Source: Paracoccaceae bacterium (GTDB lineage Bacteria; Pseudomonadota; Alphaproteobacteria; Rhodobacterales; Rhodobacteraceae). From it: a DNA stretch of 61,669 nt. The stretch covers positions 1-61,669 of the forward strand of contig JAJFIC010000096.1 of the NCBI GenBank assembly GCA_021775315.1, read 5' to 3'. Below the pieces are notes generated by a model. The model was not told the origin of the DNA and did not search any database. It was given only the letters and a program-made list of their open reading frames with translations. The position numbers were made by a program, and so were the translations under genes. This document shows, in pieces, positions 18,736 to 27,835 of this stretch; position 1 is the stretch's first letter, and every line of letters begins with the position of its first letter.

Positions 18736-18864
18736 TTCGTGCCTTGCCCCTGCATTCGTGTGGTCGAATGTCGACAGCGCGATTGTCAAACCTGCCGCGA
18801 TTTCGCCCACCTGCGTTTCGGTGACGATCAATGGCGGTGCGATCATCAGCCAATCACCATAGGC
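18736..18864 (-). pseudogene. C-terminal stub of a class III aminotransferase
   Basis: Directly upstream and in frame with the dimethylformamidase-like gene, the sequence encodes AYGDWLMIAPPLIVTETQVG followed by EIAAGLTIALSTFDH. This matches the C-terminal end of class III aminotransferases (a GDS-x-APPLIITE-type motif and a final helix). A TAG lies just before it (18865-18867), and no aminotransferase body is found further upstream. It is therefore a decayed remnant, not a functional domain. The nearest complete class III gene in the window is at 27832-29175 and is not its source by position. Confidence 0.6.
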
Positions 18865-19171
18865 CTAATTCAATCCCTGACCGAAAGCAATTATCCCGAC
18901 GATGGGCGTTGTCGGGAAATCCGCACAAGCAATCGGTCGAAGGATGTGCATGTTGCGTTGAACGACAGGGACCGGTTGCCAAAACAAGTGCTGTTCCGTG
19001 TGGTCGAAAAGGGGTTCGCGAACCTTCCGGGCCGCATCTGGCTTTCTGGCTCAACAGGCATGGCAACGCGACTTCACGTTGACCCAATTGGTTGAAAGCG
19101 ATGCGCGCGGTTGAACATTCTGACCCCTTTATTTGGGGGGAGCCGCGCAAAACGGCAAAGGTTCATCCCGC
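18865..19171. other. Gap with probable gene decay, no intact gene
   Basis: About 300 bases between the aminotransferase stub and the PrpD-family gene. On the minus strand short frames remain open, but none resembles a known protein. Given the stub next to it, this is most likely worn-down coding sequence. Confidence 0.35.
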
Positions 19172-20530
19172 CTAAGCCGTTGTTTGCAGGCACAGGTCTA
19201 GCAACCGCCCAAACCCATCTTTATCCAACGTGTCAAATCGCCCGCAGAGGTCTTCTATTTCTGCTGCGCGGGGCTGCCCCAGCACATCATCGGCCAAAAG
19301 ATGGAACTTCGCACTGATCTCTGCATCGGACGCTGGCAGGTCTGCGTCACCGCGTGGTGTGCGTGGCTCGCCCTGAATGCGCCGCCCATCCCGTAGGATT
19401 AACGCCACTTCGGCCCAACGTTTTTCGACACTCCGCGCTGTCATCTCTGCGTCGTCGATCAACACGGTGGCGCGGCTGATCCGCAGAATATCAGGGTCAT
19501 TTAGCGTCTCAGGTGTCAGTTCGGCTGGGCCAATCGTGCCGCGCACGATCATCGCGGCCACCGGGAAGGCGATTGAATAGCTGAATTCGTCTAGGGTTTT
19601 AGGCTCGTGCCCTGCCAGCCGCGTGGCGTAATGGAAGGTGCGGATTTCCACGCGCTCTACATCGTCATGCACCAGCCCGTTTGCCTGCATCAGGTGTTGC
19701 ACCCCATCGAGTGATGAATGCGCCCAACGACAACAGGGATATAGTTTGTAGTGGGTGTGTTCCAGCGTCAGCCAGCGTGTGCCTAAACCCGCCCAGAATG
19801 GCGTGGCTTCGTCGCCCTCGCAAGTCAGGGCCGGTGCGCCGGTAAAGCCTTCCTTTGCCAGATAGGCCGCCGTCACGCCTGACGGAGCACCCCAGCCAAC
19901 ACCGTCGCGCAACATGGTGGGGAAATCAATACACCGCATCATCTGGCTGCGCGGGCCGTGATACTCGCCGATCCCTGCCGCATGACGGATTTGTTCTGCA
20001 TCGCAACCCAGCATGCGGGCCACGGCGGTGGCCACACCAACGGCGGTCCAGGCACCAGACGTGTGGTAATCCGGACAGGTCGCGTGTTGCACCTGCCCGA
20101 CGCGATAGCTGACCTCATAAGCGACAGCCAACCATGTGGCGAAATCGCGCCCCGTCACGGCCTGCCCGTTTCCCCGCATCGCATCCGCCACCGCCAGAAG
20201 CGCCGGAAACACTGCCGATCCGGCATGCCCTTTATTGGGCGTGGTGCCATCATGGGCGTCTATACTGTCAACCATAAACGCCCCGGCCATTGCCGCACCG
20301 GCAGGGCTGGCCAATCGGCCATCCATCAGCATTCGGGCGCCTCCGGCCGCGCCTGTCCCGAACAGGGCCAGCGCGCCGCGCCGCGCGATTTCGGACATTT
20401 GTGTCGTCGATCCGATTGCTGCCACGCCCATGGTATCGACAAAACTGCGCCGCAACAGCGCCAGCAAATCGGCTGGCAAATCGCCATAGGTCAGTTCGCT
20501 GGAAAAATCAGCAAATCCGCGTTGCGTCAT
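19172..20530 (-). CDS. MmgE/PrpD-family protein (2-methylcitrate dehydratase-like)
   Basis: A 452-residue MmgE/PrpD protein. Recognisable parts are LLRRSFVDTMGVAAIG, the conserved DAHDGTTPNKGHAGSAVFPALLAVAD block, YHTSGAWTAVGVATAVARML and HYKLYPCCRWAHSSLDG. The family includes 2-methylcitrate dehydratase and cis-aconitate decarboxylase but is functionally broad. The start at 20530 has AGAGGGA about 5 bases upstream; an ATG 30 bases further out lacks one. It is divergent from the 3-hydroxyisobutyrate-dehydrogenase-like gene and may act with the nearby amidohydrolase and CoA ligase. Confidence 0.85.
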   Translation of the reverse strand: MTQRGFADFSSELTYGDLPADLLALLRRSFVDTMGVAAIGSTTQMSEIARRGALALFGTGAAGGARMLMDGRLASPAGAAMAGAFMVDSIDAHDGTTPNKGHAGSAVFPALLAVADAMRGNGQAVTGRDFATWLAVAYEVSYRVGQVQHATCPDYHTSGAWTAVGVATAVARMLGCDAEQIRHAAGIGEYHGPRSQMMRCIDFPTMLRDGVGWGAPSGVTAAYLAKEGFTGAPALTCEGDEATPFWAGLGTRWLTLEHTHYKLYPCCRWAHSSLDGVQHLMQANGLVHDDVERVEIRTFHYATRLAGHEPKTLDEFSYSIAFPVAAMIVRGTIGPAELTPETLNDPDILRISRATVLIDDAEMTARSVEKRWAEVALILRDGRRIQGEPRTPRGDADLPASDAEISAKFHLLADDVLGQPRAAEIEDLCGRFDTLDKDGFGRLLDLCLQTTA

Positions 20531-20844
20531 TACATTCCCTCTCTGCTCGGCTTTGCGCAAAAGTATTATTCAAAACACGCTTGGAAGGCCGAAATTGTTG
20601 TTGCCGGTGCCACGCGGGGTTTCACCACCGTTCAGAACCGTATGATACGAAGACCCAACTGTGAAGTACTTTGATCCGACAGCATGAAAATGGGTGAAAT
20701 GATGGCGCACCACAAAACGGCCTCTGGCCTTGCGGCGGTCGGGCCTGCGACGTTTGCCAAATCGCGCGATCAGTGAACTTGGGATGCTGACCGCAATTGA
20801 ATGTGATAGCTGCTTGGGAACGAAGACTAAACGAGGATACTAAA
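20531..20844. other. Divergent intergenic region
   Basis: About 310 bases separating the PrpD-type gene (leftward) and the dehydrogenase gene (rightward). A 30-codon frame (20684-20776) without an RBS is probably noise. No inverted repeat stands out, so any shared operator could not be located. Confidence 0.3.
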
Positions 20845-21750
20845 ATGAAATACGGGTTTGTTGGATTGGGGCAAATGGGGGCCCCTATGGCGCTTAATCT
20901 TGCAGCCGGACACGACGTTGCTGTTTATGACAAGCGCCAACCGATGATGGACACACTGTCGGCGCGTGGTGCCAACCTGATTACCGACCCGGATGATTAT
21001 GGCCATATCGACGTGCTTTTTCTATGCCTACCCTCGGCAGAGGTCGTGAGGCACGTTTTGTTTGATCCGATCGACGGCTTGGCATCGCATCTTAAGCCCG
21101 GTGCGATTGTCGTAGATACCAGTACGATTGAATACCGCGCGACGATGGAGATTGCAGACCAACTTGCCAATGCCGGCTTGGGGTTTCTGGATGCCCCGGT
21201 GTCCGGGATGCAAAAGCGGGCCGAGGACGGAACTTTGACCATGATGGTCGGGGGCAAGGCCAGCCTTTTTGAAAGGCTTCAGCCGGCACTATCAACGATG
21301 GCCACGAAAGTCATGCACATGGGCGATGTCGGCAACGGACAGCTTACAAAACTGATCAATCAGCTTTTGTTCGACATCAACGCCGCTGCCTTGGCCGAAA
21401 TCCTGCCAATGGCTGGCAAATTGGGGATCGACCCCACAAAAGTCGGCGAGGTCATAAATTCCGGAACCGGGCGCAGCTATGCATCTGAGTTCTTCATCCC
21501 GCATATCCTGAACGGCGTCTTTAGTAACGGCTATCCGATGGAAGAGGCCTATAAGGATTTGATAAGCGGTGCCGACATATCTGCCCGGTTCAAAATTCCG
21601 ACGCCGGTATTGGCGGCGGCGACATCCACCTATCAACAGGCCTTGCTGGAAGGGCATGGGGACAAGGATAAGGGTGCCATGATCCTGGTTTTTGAACGAT
21701 TGCTTGGGGTGGCTTTTCGAAACGCCGCAGATGAGGGATCAGACATATAA
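20845..21750 (+). CDS. NAD(P)-dependent 3-hydroxyisobutyrate dehydrogenase-family oxidoreductase
   Basis: A 301-residue beta-hydroxyacid dehydrogenase. The Rossmann start is MKYGFVGLGQMGAPMALNLA; the substrate-binding block is FLDAPVSGMQKRAEDGTLTM; the catalytic lysine region is GNGQLTKLINQLL. The family oxidises 3-hydroxyisobutyrate, tartronate semialdehyde, L-threonate and similar acids, and the substrate cannot be fixed from sequence. The start is set at 20845, which has GAGGA 7 bases upstream, rather than the in-frame ATG at 20797. Confidence 0.9.
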   Translation: MKYGFVGLGQMGAPMALNLAAGHDVAVYDKRQPMMDTLSARGANLITDPDDYGHIDVLFLCLPSAEVVRHVLFDPIDGLASHLKPGAIVVDTSTIEYRATMEIADQLANAGLGFLDAPVSGMQKRAEDGTLTMMVGGKASLFERLQPALSTMATKVMHMGDVGNGQLTKLINQLLFDINAAALAEILPMAGKLGIDPTKVGEVINSGTGRSYASEFFIPHILNGVFSNGYPMEEAYKDLISGADISARFKIPTPVLAAATSTYQQALLEGHGDKDKGAMILVFERLLGVAFRNAADEGSDI

Positions 21751-21887
21751 GCGACTAGGGAGGCATTCGCGCAGGGTTAGTGTAGTGCTTCATATGCACC
21801 GTGCCGACAGCGTGGTGGGTGTAGGCAAAAAATGACTTTGACCTTAATCTTTACTATGAAAGTGTTCGTTTTATCGTTTCCAGAAGG

Positions 21888-22685
21888 ATGCCAGCCGCAA
21901 TGACAATCGACATCGCCGAACGAAACTCTGCCGTTTCAATCGCTTCGCGATCGCGCGCCGGTCTTATCCTCTGGCAGGGAATTCTGATCGTGTTGTTCGC
22001 GCGTTCAATCCTTGCTGTCGTTTTACACCTGCTGCTTGCCGCTTGGTTTTCCGCGCAAGGCCATGTTGATCCGATGGCTGCCGCTGCACCCTGGTACATT
22101 GTCTATGGATCATTAATCGACGTTTGTTGCCTTGTCCTATTGTGGCGACTGACCCGACAAGAAGGCATCGGCTTGCGTGATCTGGTTGGTTTTCAGCGCA
22201 AGAAATTGTGGCGCGATGTTTTGTTCGGCGTGGCATTGATGGTTCTATTTGGCGGTATCGCTTTTTTGCTGTCCGGTTTTGTCTTGGGGCCGATTATCTA
22301 CGGCGCTGAACTGCCGCCTTTGCCGATGAGCCCATTACCCCTATGGGCGGCAATTTACGCCTTGTTGGTGTGGCCGCTTTTATGGTCGGTGACCGAAGAC
22401 ATGGTTTATCTTGGCTATTCGTTGCCACGGCTTGAGGCGTGGTTCGGCAAACGCTGGTTGGCGGTGCTGATTATGAGTGGCGTGTTTGGGTTGCAGCATG
22501 CCGCCCTGCCGATCATTGATGGTCAGTGGGCCGTATACAGGTTCGTGGTGCCATTTGTTTTGGGCATTGGCTGGGCGGTCATATATCTAAAAATTCGTCG
22601 GCTCGCACCATTCTTTCTGGCGCATTGGATGGGCAATTTCATGTCCGTTTTGTTTTTGGTGCTTTTGCCTTTATGGGCAACATAG
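21888..22685 (+). CDS. CPBP/CAAX-protease-like membrane protein with altered motif
   Basis: A 265-residue protein with about seven membrane segments. Pieces of the CPBP (ABI) intramembrane metalloprotease family are visible: an ED-MVYLGY segment where EExxxR is usual, GLQHA, and AHWMGN near the C-terminus. The second glutamate is Asp and the arginine is absent, so peptidase activity is doubtful although both histidine motifs remain. AGAAGG abuts the ATG at 21888; an ATG at 21900 is also possible. Confidence 0.72.
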   Translation: MPAAMTIDIAERNSAVSIASRSRAGLILWQGILIVLFARSILAVVLHLLLAAWFSAQGHVDPMAAAAPWYIVYGSLIDVCCLVLLWRLTRQEGIGLRDLVGFQRKKLWRDVLFGVALMVLFGGIAFLLSGFVLGPIIYGAELPPLPMSPLPLWAAIYALLVWPLLWSVTEDMVYLGYSLPRLEAWFGKRWLAVLIMSGVFGLQHAALPIIDGQWAVYRFVVPFVLGIGWAVIYLKIRRLAPFFLAHWMGNFMSVLFLVLLPLWAT

Positions 22686-23036
22686 CCGCGCGGCCTTGGG
22701 CTTGAATGATCCGGATAACCGACGGTTGGAGGCCAATTGAAGCGCGCTGATCAGACTGAACTGCATCGCTCAACATATGGGATTCCCATGGGTTTTGGCG
22801 TTTATGCGGGGCGTTGAATATGCAACCTAGACGAACTGACACCTTGGAACTACAGTGCCGATACATAGACGATAGATGCCTACTTTTTGACAATGGACTA
22901 CCCAGTTTTGACTATCAAAAACATTCGCAAAACAACCACAGCCATCGCATCTTTTGTCGCATTGTTGCGCAGCGCAACATCAGTGGTTTTTGCAAATCAC
23001 AATCCCGGATGTGCGCCGCTCGACAAAACCATAAAA

Positions 23037-23059
23037 GGGCAAGCCTTCCGGCTTCGCCC
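23037..23059 (+). promoter_or_regulatory. Stem-loop in the leader of the PAN-domain gene
   Basis: GGGCAAGCC, loop TTCC, then GGCTT-C-GCCC form a 9-base-pair stem with one bulged base, ending 16 bases before the ATG at 23076. It lies within a 390-base gap after the CPBP gene that otherwise holds no gene I can support. It is not followed by a U-run, so it may act on translation or mRNA stability. The frame of the PAN-domain gene stays open through it back to 22887. Confidence 0.4.
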
Positions 23060-23075
23060 CCAGTCAGATGAAAAG

Positions 23076-23501
23076 ATGAAAATGAAAAATATTGCTAAAA
23101 AGACGATGATATCCCTGATCACGAGTGCTGTGTTGCTCGGCGGGGTAAGCGCCCCGGCTATGGCGTGTGTGTATGAGGGTATTTCGGTTTATGGTCCACG
23201 GGGTGGCTTTACGTTTTACAATGGCCTGCTTGTCCAGAAAGATCCGCAAAGCGGTAAAAAGCTGACAGCAAATCAGGGTGTGTCGGTGTCGTCGGTGGCT
23301 GAATGCGCACAGGTTTGTCTGGCGGATGCAAACTGCACGGGCGTGTCCTATAGGCCGACCTCAAGCAAGCAATGCCTGACCTTTGCCGGTTATGATTTTG
23401 AAACCAACCGTCACATGGAATTGTGGATCTATTCGTCGGCCGAGTACAAATATAAATCGGCTTTGATCCGGTCCAGTTATCAGGGGTCTGTCTCCAACTG
23501 A
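23076..23501 (+). CDS. Secreted PAN/Apple-domain protein
   Basis: A 141-residue protein with a clear Sec signal, MKMKNIAKKTMISLITSAVL to SAPAMA, cleavage before CVYEG. The mature part carries a PAN/Apple-like cysteine pattern: VAECAQVCLADANCTGVSYR, then SSKQCLTFAGYDF. Such domains bind proteins or carbohydrates outside the cell or in the periplasm. Upstream in-frame sequence reads a second hydrophobic segment (TAIASFVALLRSATSVVFA), so a longer product starting at 22887 cannot be excluded. No partner gene is adjacent. Confidence 0.7.
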   Translation: MKMKNIAKKTMISLITSAVLLGGVSAPAMACVYEGISVYGPRGGFTFYNGLLVQKDPQSGKKLTANQGVSVSSVAECAQVCLADANCTGVSYRPTSSKQCLTFAGYDFETNRHMELWIYSSAEYKYKSALIRSSYQGSVSN

Positions 23502-23569
23502 TCTCGGTGTGATAACGGCGGTTCAGACAGTGCTTTGACTGGCTGCCGCGCATTCCTTGGCTCAGAAAC

Positions 23570-24676
23570 CTAGTCTGTCAGCAGACGGTCCGGCGCAAGC
23601 GCTGCAAGTACGGCCGGCCCTAGGCCCGAAGCCCGTTTCAGGATCAAATCGGCAGTAAGCCCTGACAATGCCGGGGCGGTTTGGATGCCATATCCGCCCT
23701 GCCCGGCCAGCCAGAAAAACCCCATAGCGCGGGGATCCATGCCGACGACCGGGGTGCGGTCCGAGGCAAAGGTCCGCAATCCTGCCCAGTTGCCTTCGAC
23801 CCTTGTGAGCGGCACCGTCACCGCCTGCTCATACCGATCAAGCCCCTCGGCCAGCACCATGTCATCAGCCCAGGCGTCCTGCGGCGCGACCGGGTCTTCG
23901 TCAACCGGCGAGACCATTAACCGCCCTGCATCCGGTTTGGCGTAAAACCCACCAGATGCGTCGGCAAACAGCGGCCAGCGGCTGACATCATGGCCATCTG
24001 GGGCCGGAATCAACGCGGCCGAGCGGCGCATAGGTTGCAGACCTAATGGGCCAAGCCCGGCCATTTTTGCAACCTCGTCAGCCCAAGCCCCGGATGCGTT
24101 GATGATGATCGGTGCCTCAAAACGGCCCTGCGATGTGTCCAGACGCCAGACACCTGACGCCCAGGCAAGGCTAGTCACGGCTGCATTGCTGATAATGCTC
24201 GCCTTATGGTCCCGCGCAAGGCGGGCATAGCCTTGCAACATTCGGTCGACGTCAATTTCCTGCGCGCCACGTTCAAAAATCGCGGCGTCAACCCGCTCGG
24301 GCCGCAGGATCGGAACCAGATCAAGGGCTTCGGCGCGTGTTAACCAGTCGACCCCGGTTGCACCTTCGACATAGGCCTCAAGCTGTGGCAATTCGCTTTC
24401 CATGCCAAACAACATCTCGCCGCGTGGCGACAGCAATGAGCGGTCGGAAATACCCACAGGCGAAACAAATTCCGGTTCGGAAAACCCGTTCAACGCCCTT
24501 AGCGTCGCATTTCCATAGTTGCGAATGAACAGCGCGGCAGAGCGCCCGGTGGAATGATACCCAAGCGAGGTTTCGCGCTCCAACACCGTGACCGACGCAT
24601 GCGGCGCCAGTTTTGCCGCCGCGCTGATGCCCGCCATGCCGCCGCCGACAATGATAATGTCCGCGCGATCACTCAT
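23570..24676 (-). CDS. FAD-dependent DAO-family oxidoreductase, last gene of the ten-gene operon
   Basis: A 368-residue flavoprotein starting ADIIIVGGGMAGISAAAKLA, with the group-specific SLGYHSTGRSAALFIRNYG segment and a C-terminal FWLAGQGGYGIQTAPALSGL. This pattern is common in DAO-type enzymes that oxidise amino acids or secondary amines. It begins 26 bases after the M20 deacylase stop, closing a long operon that starts at 33220. Confidence 0.88.
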   Translation of the reverse strand: MSDRADIIIVGGGMAGISAAAKLAPHASVTVLERETSLGYHSTGRSAALFIRNYGNATLRALNGFSEPEFVSPVGISDRSLLSPRGEMLFGMESELPQLEAYVEGATGVDWLTRAEALDLVPILRPERVDAAIFERGAQEIDVDRMLQGYARLARDHKASIISNAAVTSLAWASGVWRLDTSQGRFEAPIIINASGAWADEVAKMAGLGPLGLQPMRRSAALIPAPDGHDVSRWPLFADASGGFYAKPDAGRLMVSPVDEDPVAPQDAWADDMVLAEGLDRYEQAVTVPLTRVEGNWAGLRTFASDRTPVVGMDPRAMGFFWLAGQGGYGIQTAPALSGLTADLILKRASGLGPAVLAALAPDRLLTD

Positions 24677-24702
24677 ATCCCGCCCCTTTCAAGAAACAGT
24701 CG

Positions 24703-25995
24703 TTACAGGCTTTCCAACCCGCACCAATCCGCGATGAACAGCGCAATCGACTGGGTCGTGCGACGCACGCTGTCAAGATTAACCCGTTCGTTGAAGCCGT
24801 GAATCGCCTCGGACGTCGGGCCATAGACCAGCGCCGGTGTGTCGGCGTAAAGGCCAAAGAACCGCGCGTCGGTCGTTGCCGTGATCGGGGTTTTCTCAAG
24901 ATCGCGCCCGGTCACCCGGCGATGGGCGCCTTCAAGTGCTGTGATTGCCAGACCGGCCTCGGCCTTTTTGTGGTCGGCCAGCACATAGCCTTCGGCCTGA
25001 AAGCCGTGATAGACGATTTCGGGGCGGTTGTTGCGCAGAAAGCTGTTTCCTGCGGCGGCGCTGTGCAGGCATTCTTCGATCTCAGCACATGCTTGTTTGA
25101 GGTCAGCGCCGGGGTAGATCGCCATGCGAACATCAAAGCAGCACCACGACGGGACCGAAGACACCCAGTCGCCGCCGGAAATCTTGCCGACGTTCAGATT
25201 AAGCGGATGATGCACATGCTGGTAAGCCGGGTGCTTGCGATCATCGGCGTTCCAGCGATCTTCAAGCCCATGCAGGGCAGCGATCAGTGGAATTGCAGCC
25301 TCAATCGCGTTGGCGCCTGATCCGGCGCGTTCGACATGTACCGGGATGCCTTTGAGGTGGACCTGAAACCAGATCACGCCGATTTGGGCGATACAAAGCT
25401 TTTCGTCAAAAGGTTCCGGGATGAAGGCAGCGTCGGCCCGATACCCCCGCGCAAGACAGGCAAGCGCGCCGTTTCCGGTGCATTCTTCTTCGACCACTGA
25501 CTGGAAAAAAACATCCGCCGCAGGGGCGAATCCGGTCGCCCTGAGGGCATCCAGCGCAAACAGGTTCGCCGCCAGCCCGGCCTTCATGTCACCAGCCCCG
25601 CGTCCATACATCCAGCCGTCGTCGATACGCGGCTCAAACGGTGGTGTGTCCCACATATCGAGCGGCCCTTCGGGAACCACATCAATGTGACCGTTCAGGA
25701 TCAACGAACGGCCTTTGCCGGTCCGGCTGCGATGGCTGCCGACCACGTTTACCGCGTCGTCATAGTCACCGATGACAGGGGAAAACCCCGGCAAATGGGC
25801 AATATCGTTGACATTGATCTGCCAGCGATCCACGTCATAGCCACGCATGCCAAGTTCCGATGCCATGAAATCCTGCGCGCTTTGTTCATTGCCCCGAGTC
25901 GATGGATGCGCCGTCAACTCAGCCAGAAACGCGGTTTCGGCGTCAAACAGGGCGTCCACTGCGTGAAGAATTTCGGTTTTATGGGTGTCGGTCAT
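24703..25995 (-). CDS. M20-family deacylase (ArgE/DapE-like)
   Basis: A 430-residue zinc amidohydrolase. Metal and catalytic motifs are present: SLILNGHIDVVPEG, MYGRGAGDMKAGLAA, and SVVEEECTGNGALA containing the catalytic Glu pair. The start at 25995 has AAGAGG 7 bases upstream and lies 10 bases after the CoA-transferase B stop. The family removes acyl groups from N-acylated amino acids or diamines. With an acetyltransferase in the same operon, a step that removes an acetyl group put on earlier is a reasonable inference. Confidence 0.88.
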   Translation of the reverse strand: MTDTHKTEILHAVDALFDAETAFLAELTAHPSTRGNEQSAQDFMASELGMRGYDVDRWQINVNDIAHLPGFSPVIGDYDDAVNVVGSHRSRTGKGRSLILNGHIDVVPEGPLDMWDTPPFEPRIDDGWMYGRGAGDMKAGLAANLFALDALRATGFAPAADVFFQSVVEEECTGNGALACLARGYRADAAFIPEPFDEKLCIAQIGVIWFQVHLKGIPVHVERAGSGANAIEAAIPLIAALHGLEDRWNADDRKHPAYQHVHHPLNLNVGKISGGDWVSSVPSWCCFDVRMAIYPGADLKQACAEIEECLHSAAAGNSFLRNNRPEIVYHGFQAEGYVLADHKKAEAGLAITALEGAHRRVTGRDLEKTPITATTDARFFGLYADTPALVYGPTSEAIHGFNERVNLDSVRRTTQSIALFIADWCGLESL

Positions 25996-26005
25996 CGGCA
26001 ACCTC

Positions 26006-26659
26006 TTAGAAACGCGGTATTTCACCTTTTGGAACAATCAGCGGTGCGTCTGTGGCGGCGACCACGTCCTCAACAGACAGGCCTTCGCGGACCTCGCGCA
26101 ACACCGGCCCTTCGGGTGATATGTCAATCACAGCCATATCGGTGAATACCCGGTCGACACAGGCTTTTGCCGTCAGCGGCAGGCTGCATTGGCGCACGAT
26201 TTTTGAACGCCCTTTGCGGTCCTGATGCGTCGTCAGGATGACGACTTTGCGCGCCTTTTGCGCCAGTTCGATGCCGCCACCAGCGCCGGGGGTAAACAGG
26301 CCGGGAATTTTCCAATTGGCCAGATCACCCGTCATCGACACCTCAAAAGCGCCCAGCATGGTCAGGTCCAGCCGCCCGCCACGCACCAGCGCGAACGAGG
26401 TCGCACTGTCAAAATAAGCCGAGCCGGGCAATGGCGAAACATAAGCCCCGCCTGCATCAATCAGGTTCCGGTCAGCCTTGTCGTAAGGCTGTGTCGGCCC
26501 GATCCCGGAAATGCCATTTTCAGAATGCAGACAGACCGGCATGTCGGGCGGCAGTTGATCAATCACCTGCGTTGGCAACCCAATACCAAGGTTCACCACC
26601 ATCCCCGGTTCGATTTCCCGCGCTGCACGGCGGATCATTCTGATCTTAGCGTTGGACAA
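26006..26659 (-). CDS. 3-oxoacid CoA-transferase, subunit B
   Basis: A 217-residue family I CoA-transferase beta subunit. VVNLGIGLPTQVID near the start and the active-site glutamate in CLHSENGISGIGP are visible, then the GGAYVSPLPGSAYFDSATSF block. The TTG start at 26659 is favoured: AAGGA lies 8 bases upstream inside the end of subunit A, giving a 14-base overlap. An ATG at 26638 is the alternative. Together with subunit A it moves CoA between a 3-oxoacid and another acyl-CoA. Confidence 0.9.
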   Translation of the reverse strand: MSNAKIRMIRRAAREIEPGMVVNLGIGLPTQVIDQLPPDMPVCLHSENGISGIGPTQPYDKADRNLIDAGGAYVSPLPGSAYFDSATSFALVRGGRLDLTMLGAFEVSMTGDLANWKIPGLFTPGAGGGIELAQKARKVVILTTHQDRKGRSKIVRQCSLPLTAKACVDRVFTDMAVIDISPEGPVLREVREGLSVEDVVAATDAPLIVPKGEIPRF

Positions 26660-27338
26660 CGGCGTATTCCTTGGTCAGCTCGTTCAGAGTTACCACTTTG
26701 TCAACAAACGGACCCGGCGTGTGAACATGGTTGGGATCAATCGCGCCGATTGGCAGAAGTGTTTCGGTTTCCGCGATCACTTGTGTCGCCGCCATTGCCA
26801 TAAGTGGATTGAAATTCCGCGCGGTGGCCGCGTAAACAAGATTGCCGAAAGGGTCAGCGCCCTCGGCATGGAGGAGCGCGAAATCGGCCTTCAGCGCGGT
26901 TTCTACCATTGAAATCCGGCCATCCAGTTCGACCCTGTGTTTGCCTTCTGCCAGTTCAGTATCAATGGCGATATCTGTCAGGAAACCGTGCAAGCCAGCG
27001 CCCGCAGTGCGAATCCGCTCGGCCAGGATACCCTGCGCACAGAATTCAACCTTCAAGTCTCCGGCATTCATCATTTCAATCGCGCGGGCATTGAGGCCGA
27101 TATGAGTGGTGATCAACCGCGCGACCTGCCCGTTTTTGAGCAGGTGATCCACCCCCATGCCGGTTTCGTTCGCATCGTTCTTGATAATCGTAAGACCCGT
27201 CTGCCCCTGCCAGACCAGTTCGTCGATCAGGCAGAACGGCGTGCCGGGTACACCAAAGCCGCCCAGCATCACACTGGCCCCGTTTGGGATTTCGGCAATC
27301 GCCGCCTCGATCGTCGTGGTTTTGTCCTGAAACCTCAT
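26646..27338 (-). CDS. 3-oxoacid CoA-transferase, subunit A
   Basis: A 230-residue alpha subunit with SVMLGGFGVPGTPFCLID, IIKNDANETGMGVDHLL and VEFCAQGILAERIRTAGAGL, typical of AtoD/ScoA. It overlaps the GNAT gene upstream by 4 bases and subunit B downstream. Substrate range (acetoacetate, 3-oxoadipate or another 3-oxoacid) cannot be told apart from sequence alone. Confidence 0.9.
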   Translation of the reverse strand: MRFQDKTTTIEAAIAEIPNGASVMLGGFGVPGTPFCLIDELVWQGQTGLTIIKNDANETGMGVDHLLKNGQVARLITTHIGLNARAIEMMNAGDLKVEFCAQGILAERIRTAGAGLHGFLTDIAIDTELAEGKHRVELDGRISMVETALKADFALLHAEGADPFGNLVYAATARNFNPLMAMAATQVIAETETLLPIGAIDPNHVHTPGPFVDKVVTLNELTKEYAVVQR

Positions 27339-27835
27339 TGGCCGTTTATGCCCCTATTCAGTATGTCCTGAAACGCCTGACCCTTCAGGGCCATTGGCAG
27401 GTCAGTCGTATGTGCCTCAAAGCCAAGGCGTTGATAAAACCGGGTAGCGCCCGCATTGTCCGCATGCACCGACAGCGCGATATAAGTCGCCCGCCAATGG
27501 GCCGCGCCGTATCTGGAAACCTCGGTCAGCAAGTGCTGACCAACATATACACCGCGCGCTTCCGGGTGGACCCAAAGGTCCTGCACATAGATCCCCGGCT
27601 GCGCCCGGGTGGTCGAGAAATGCCGGAAAAATAGCGCAAAACCGATGCTGCGACCATCTTTTTCAGCAATCACTGATTGGAACATCGCATCGGGACCAAA
27701 GCCATACTGACGGATGGTTTCCGCAGTGCTTGAGAAAATGTCGCCATCGCCCAAATCATCCGCCAGCAGGGCCAGCATTCCGGCGATGTCGGCGGCATCT
27801 TCTGGCGAAGCAAGGCGAGCGGTCACGCCGCTCAC
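27335..27835 (-). CDS. GNAT-family N-acetyltransferase
   Basis: A 166-residue acetyltransferase starting at a GTG that overlaps the aminotransferase stop (GTGA). The acetyl-CoA-binding region VQDLWVHPEARGVYVGQHLL and a C-terminal TRFYQRLGFEAHT are typical of diamine or amino-acid acetyltransferases. Sitting inside a catabolic operon with a deacylase, it probably protects an amino group of an intermediate rather than modifying a protein. Confidence 0.85.
   Translation of the reverse strand: MSGVTARLASPEDAADIAGMLALLADDLGDGDIFSSTAETIRQYGFGPDAMFQSVIAEKDGRSIGFALFFRHFSTTRAQPGIYVQDLWVHPEARGVYVGQHLLTEVSRYGAAHWRATYIALSVHADNAGATRFYQRLGFEAHTTDLPMALKGQAFQDILNRGINGQ

Noticed and set aside
18280-19095. 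271-codon plus-strand frame across the amidohydrolase start
   Set aside because: Opposite strand of the dimethylformamidase-like gene and its stub; translation has no known motif.
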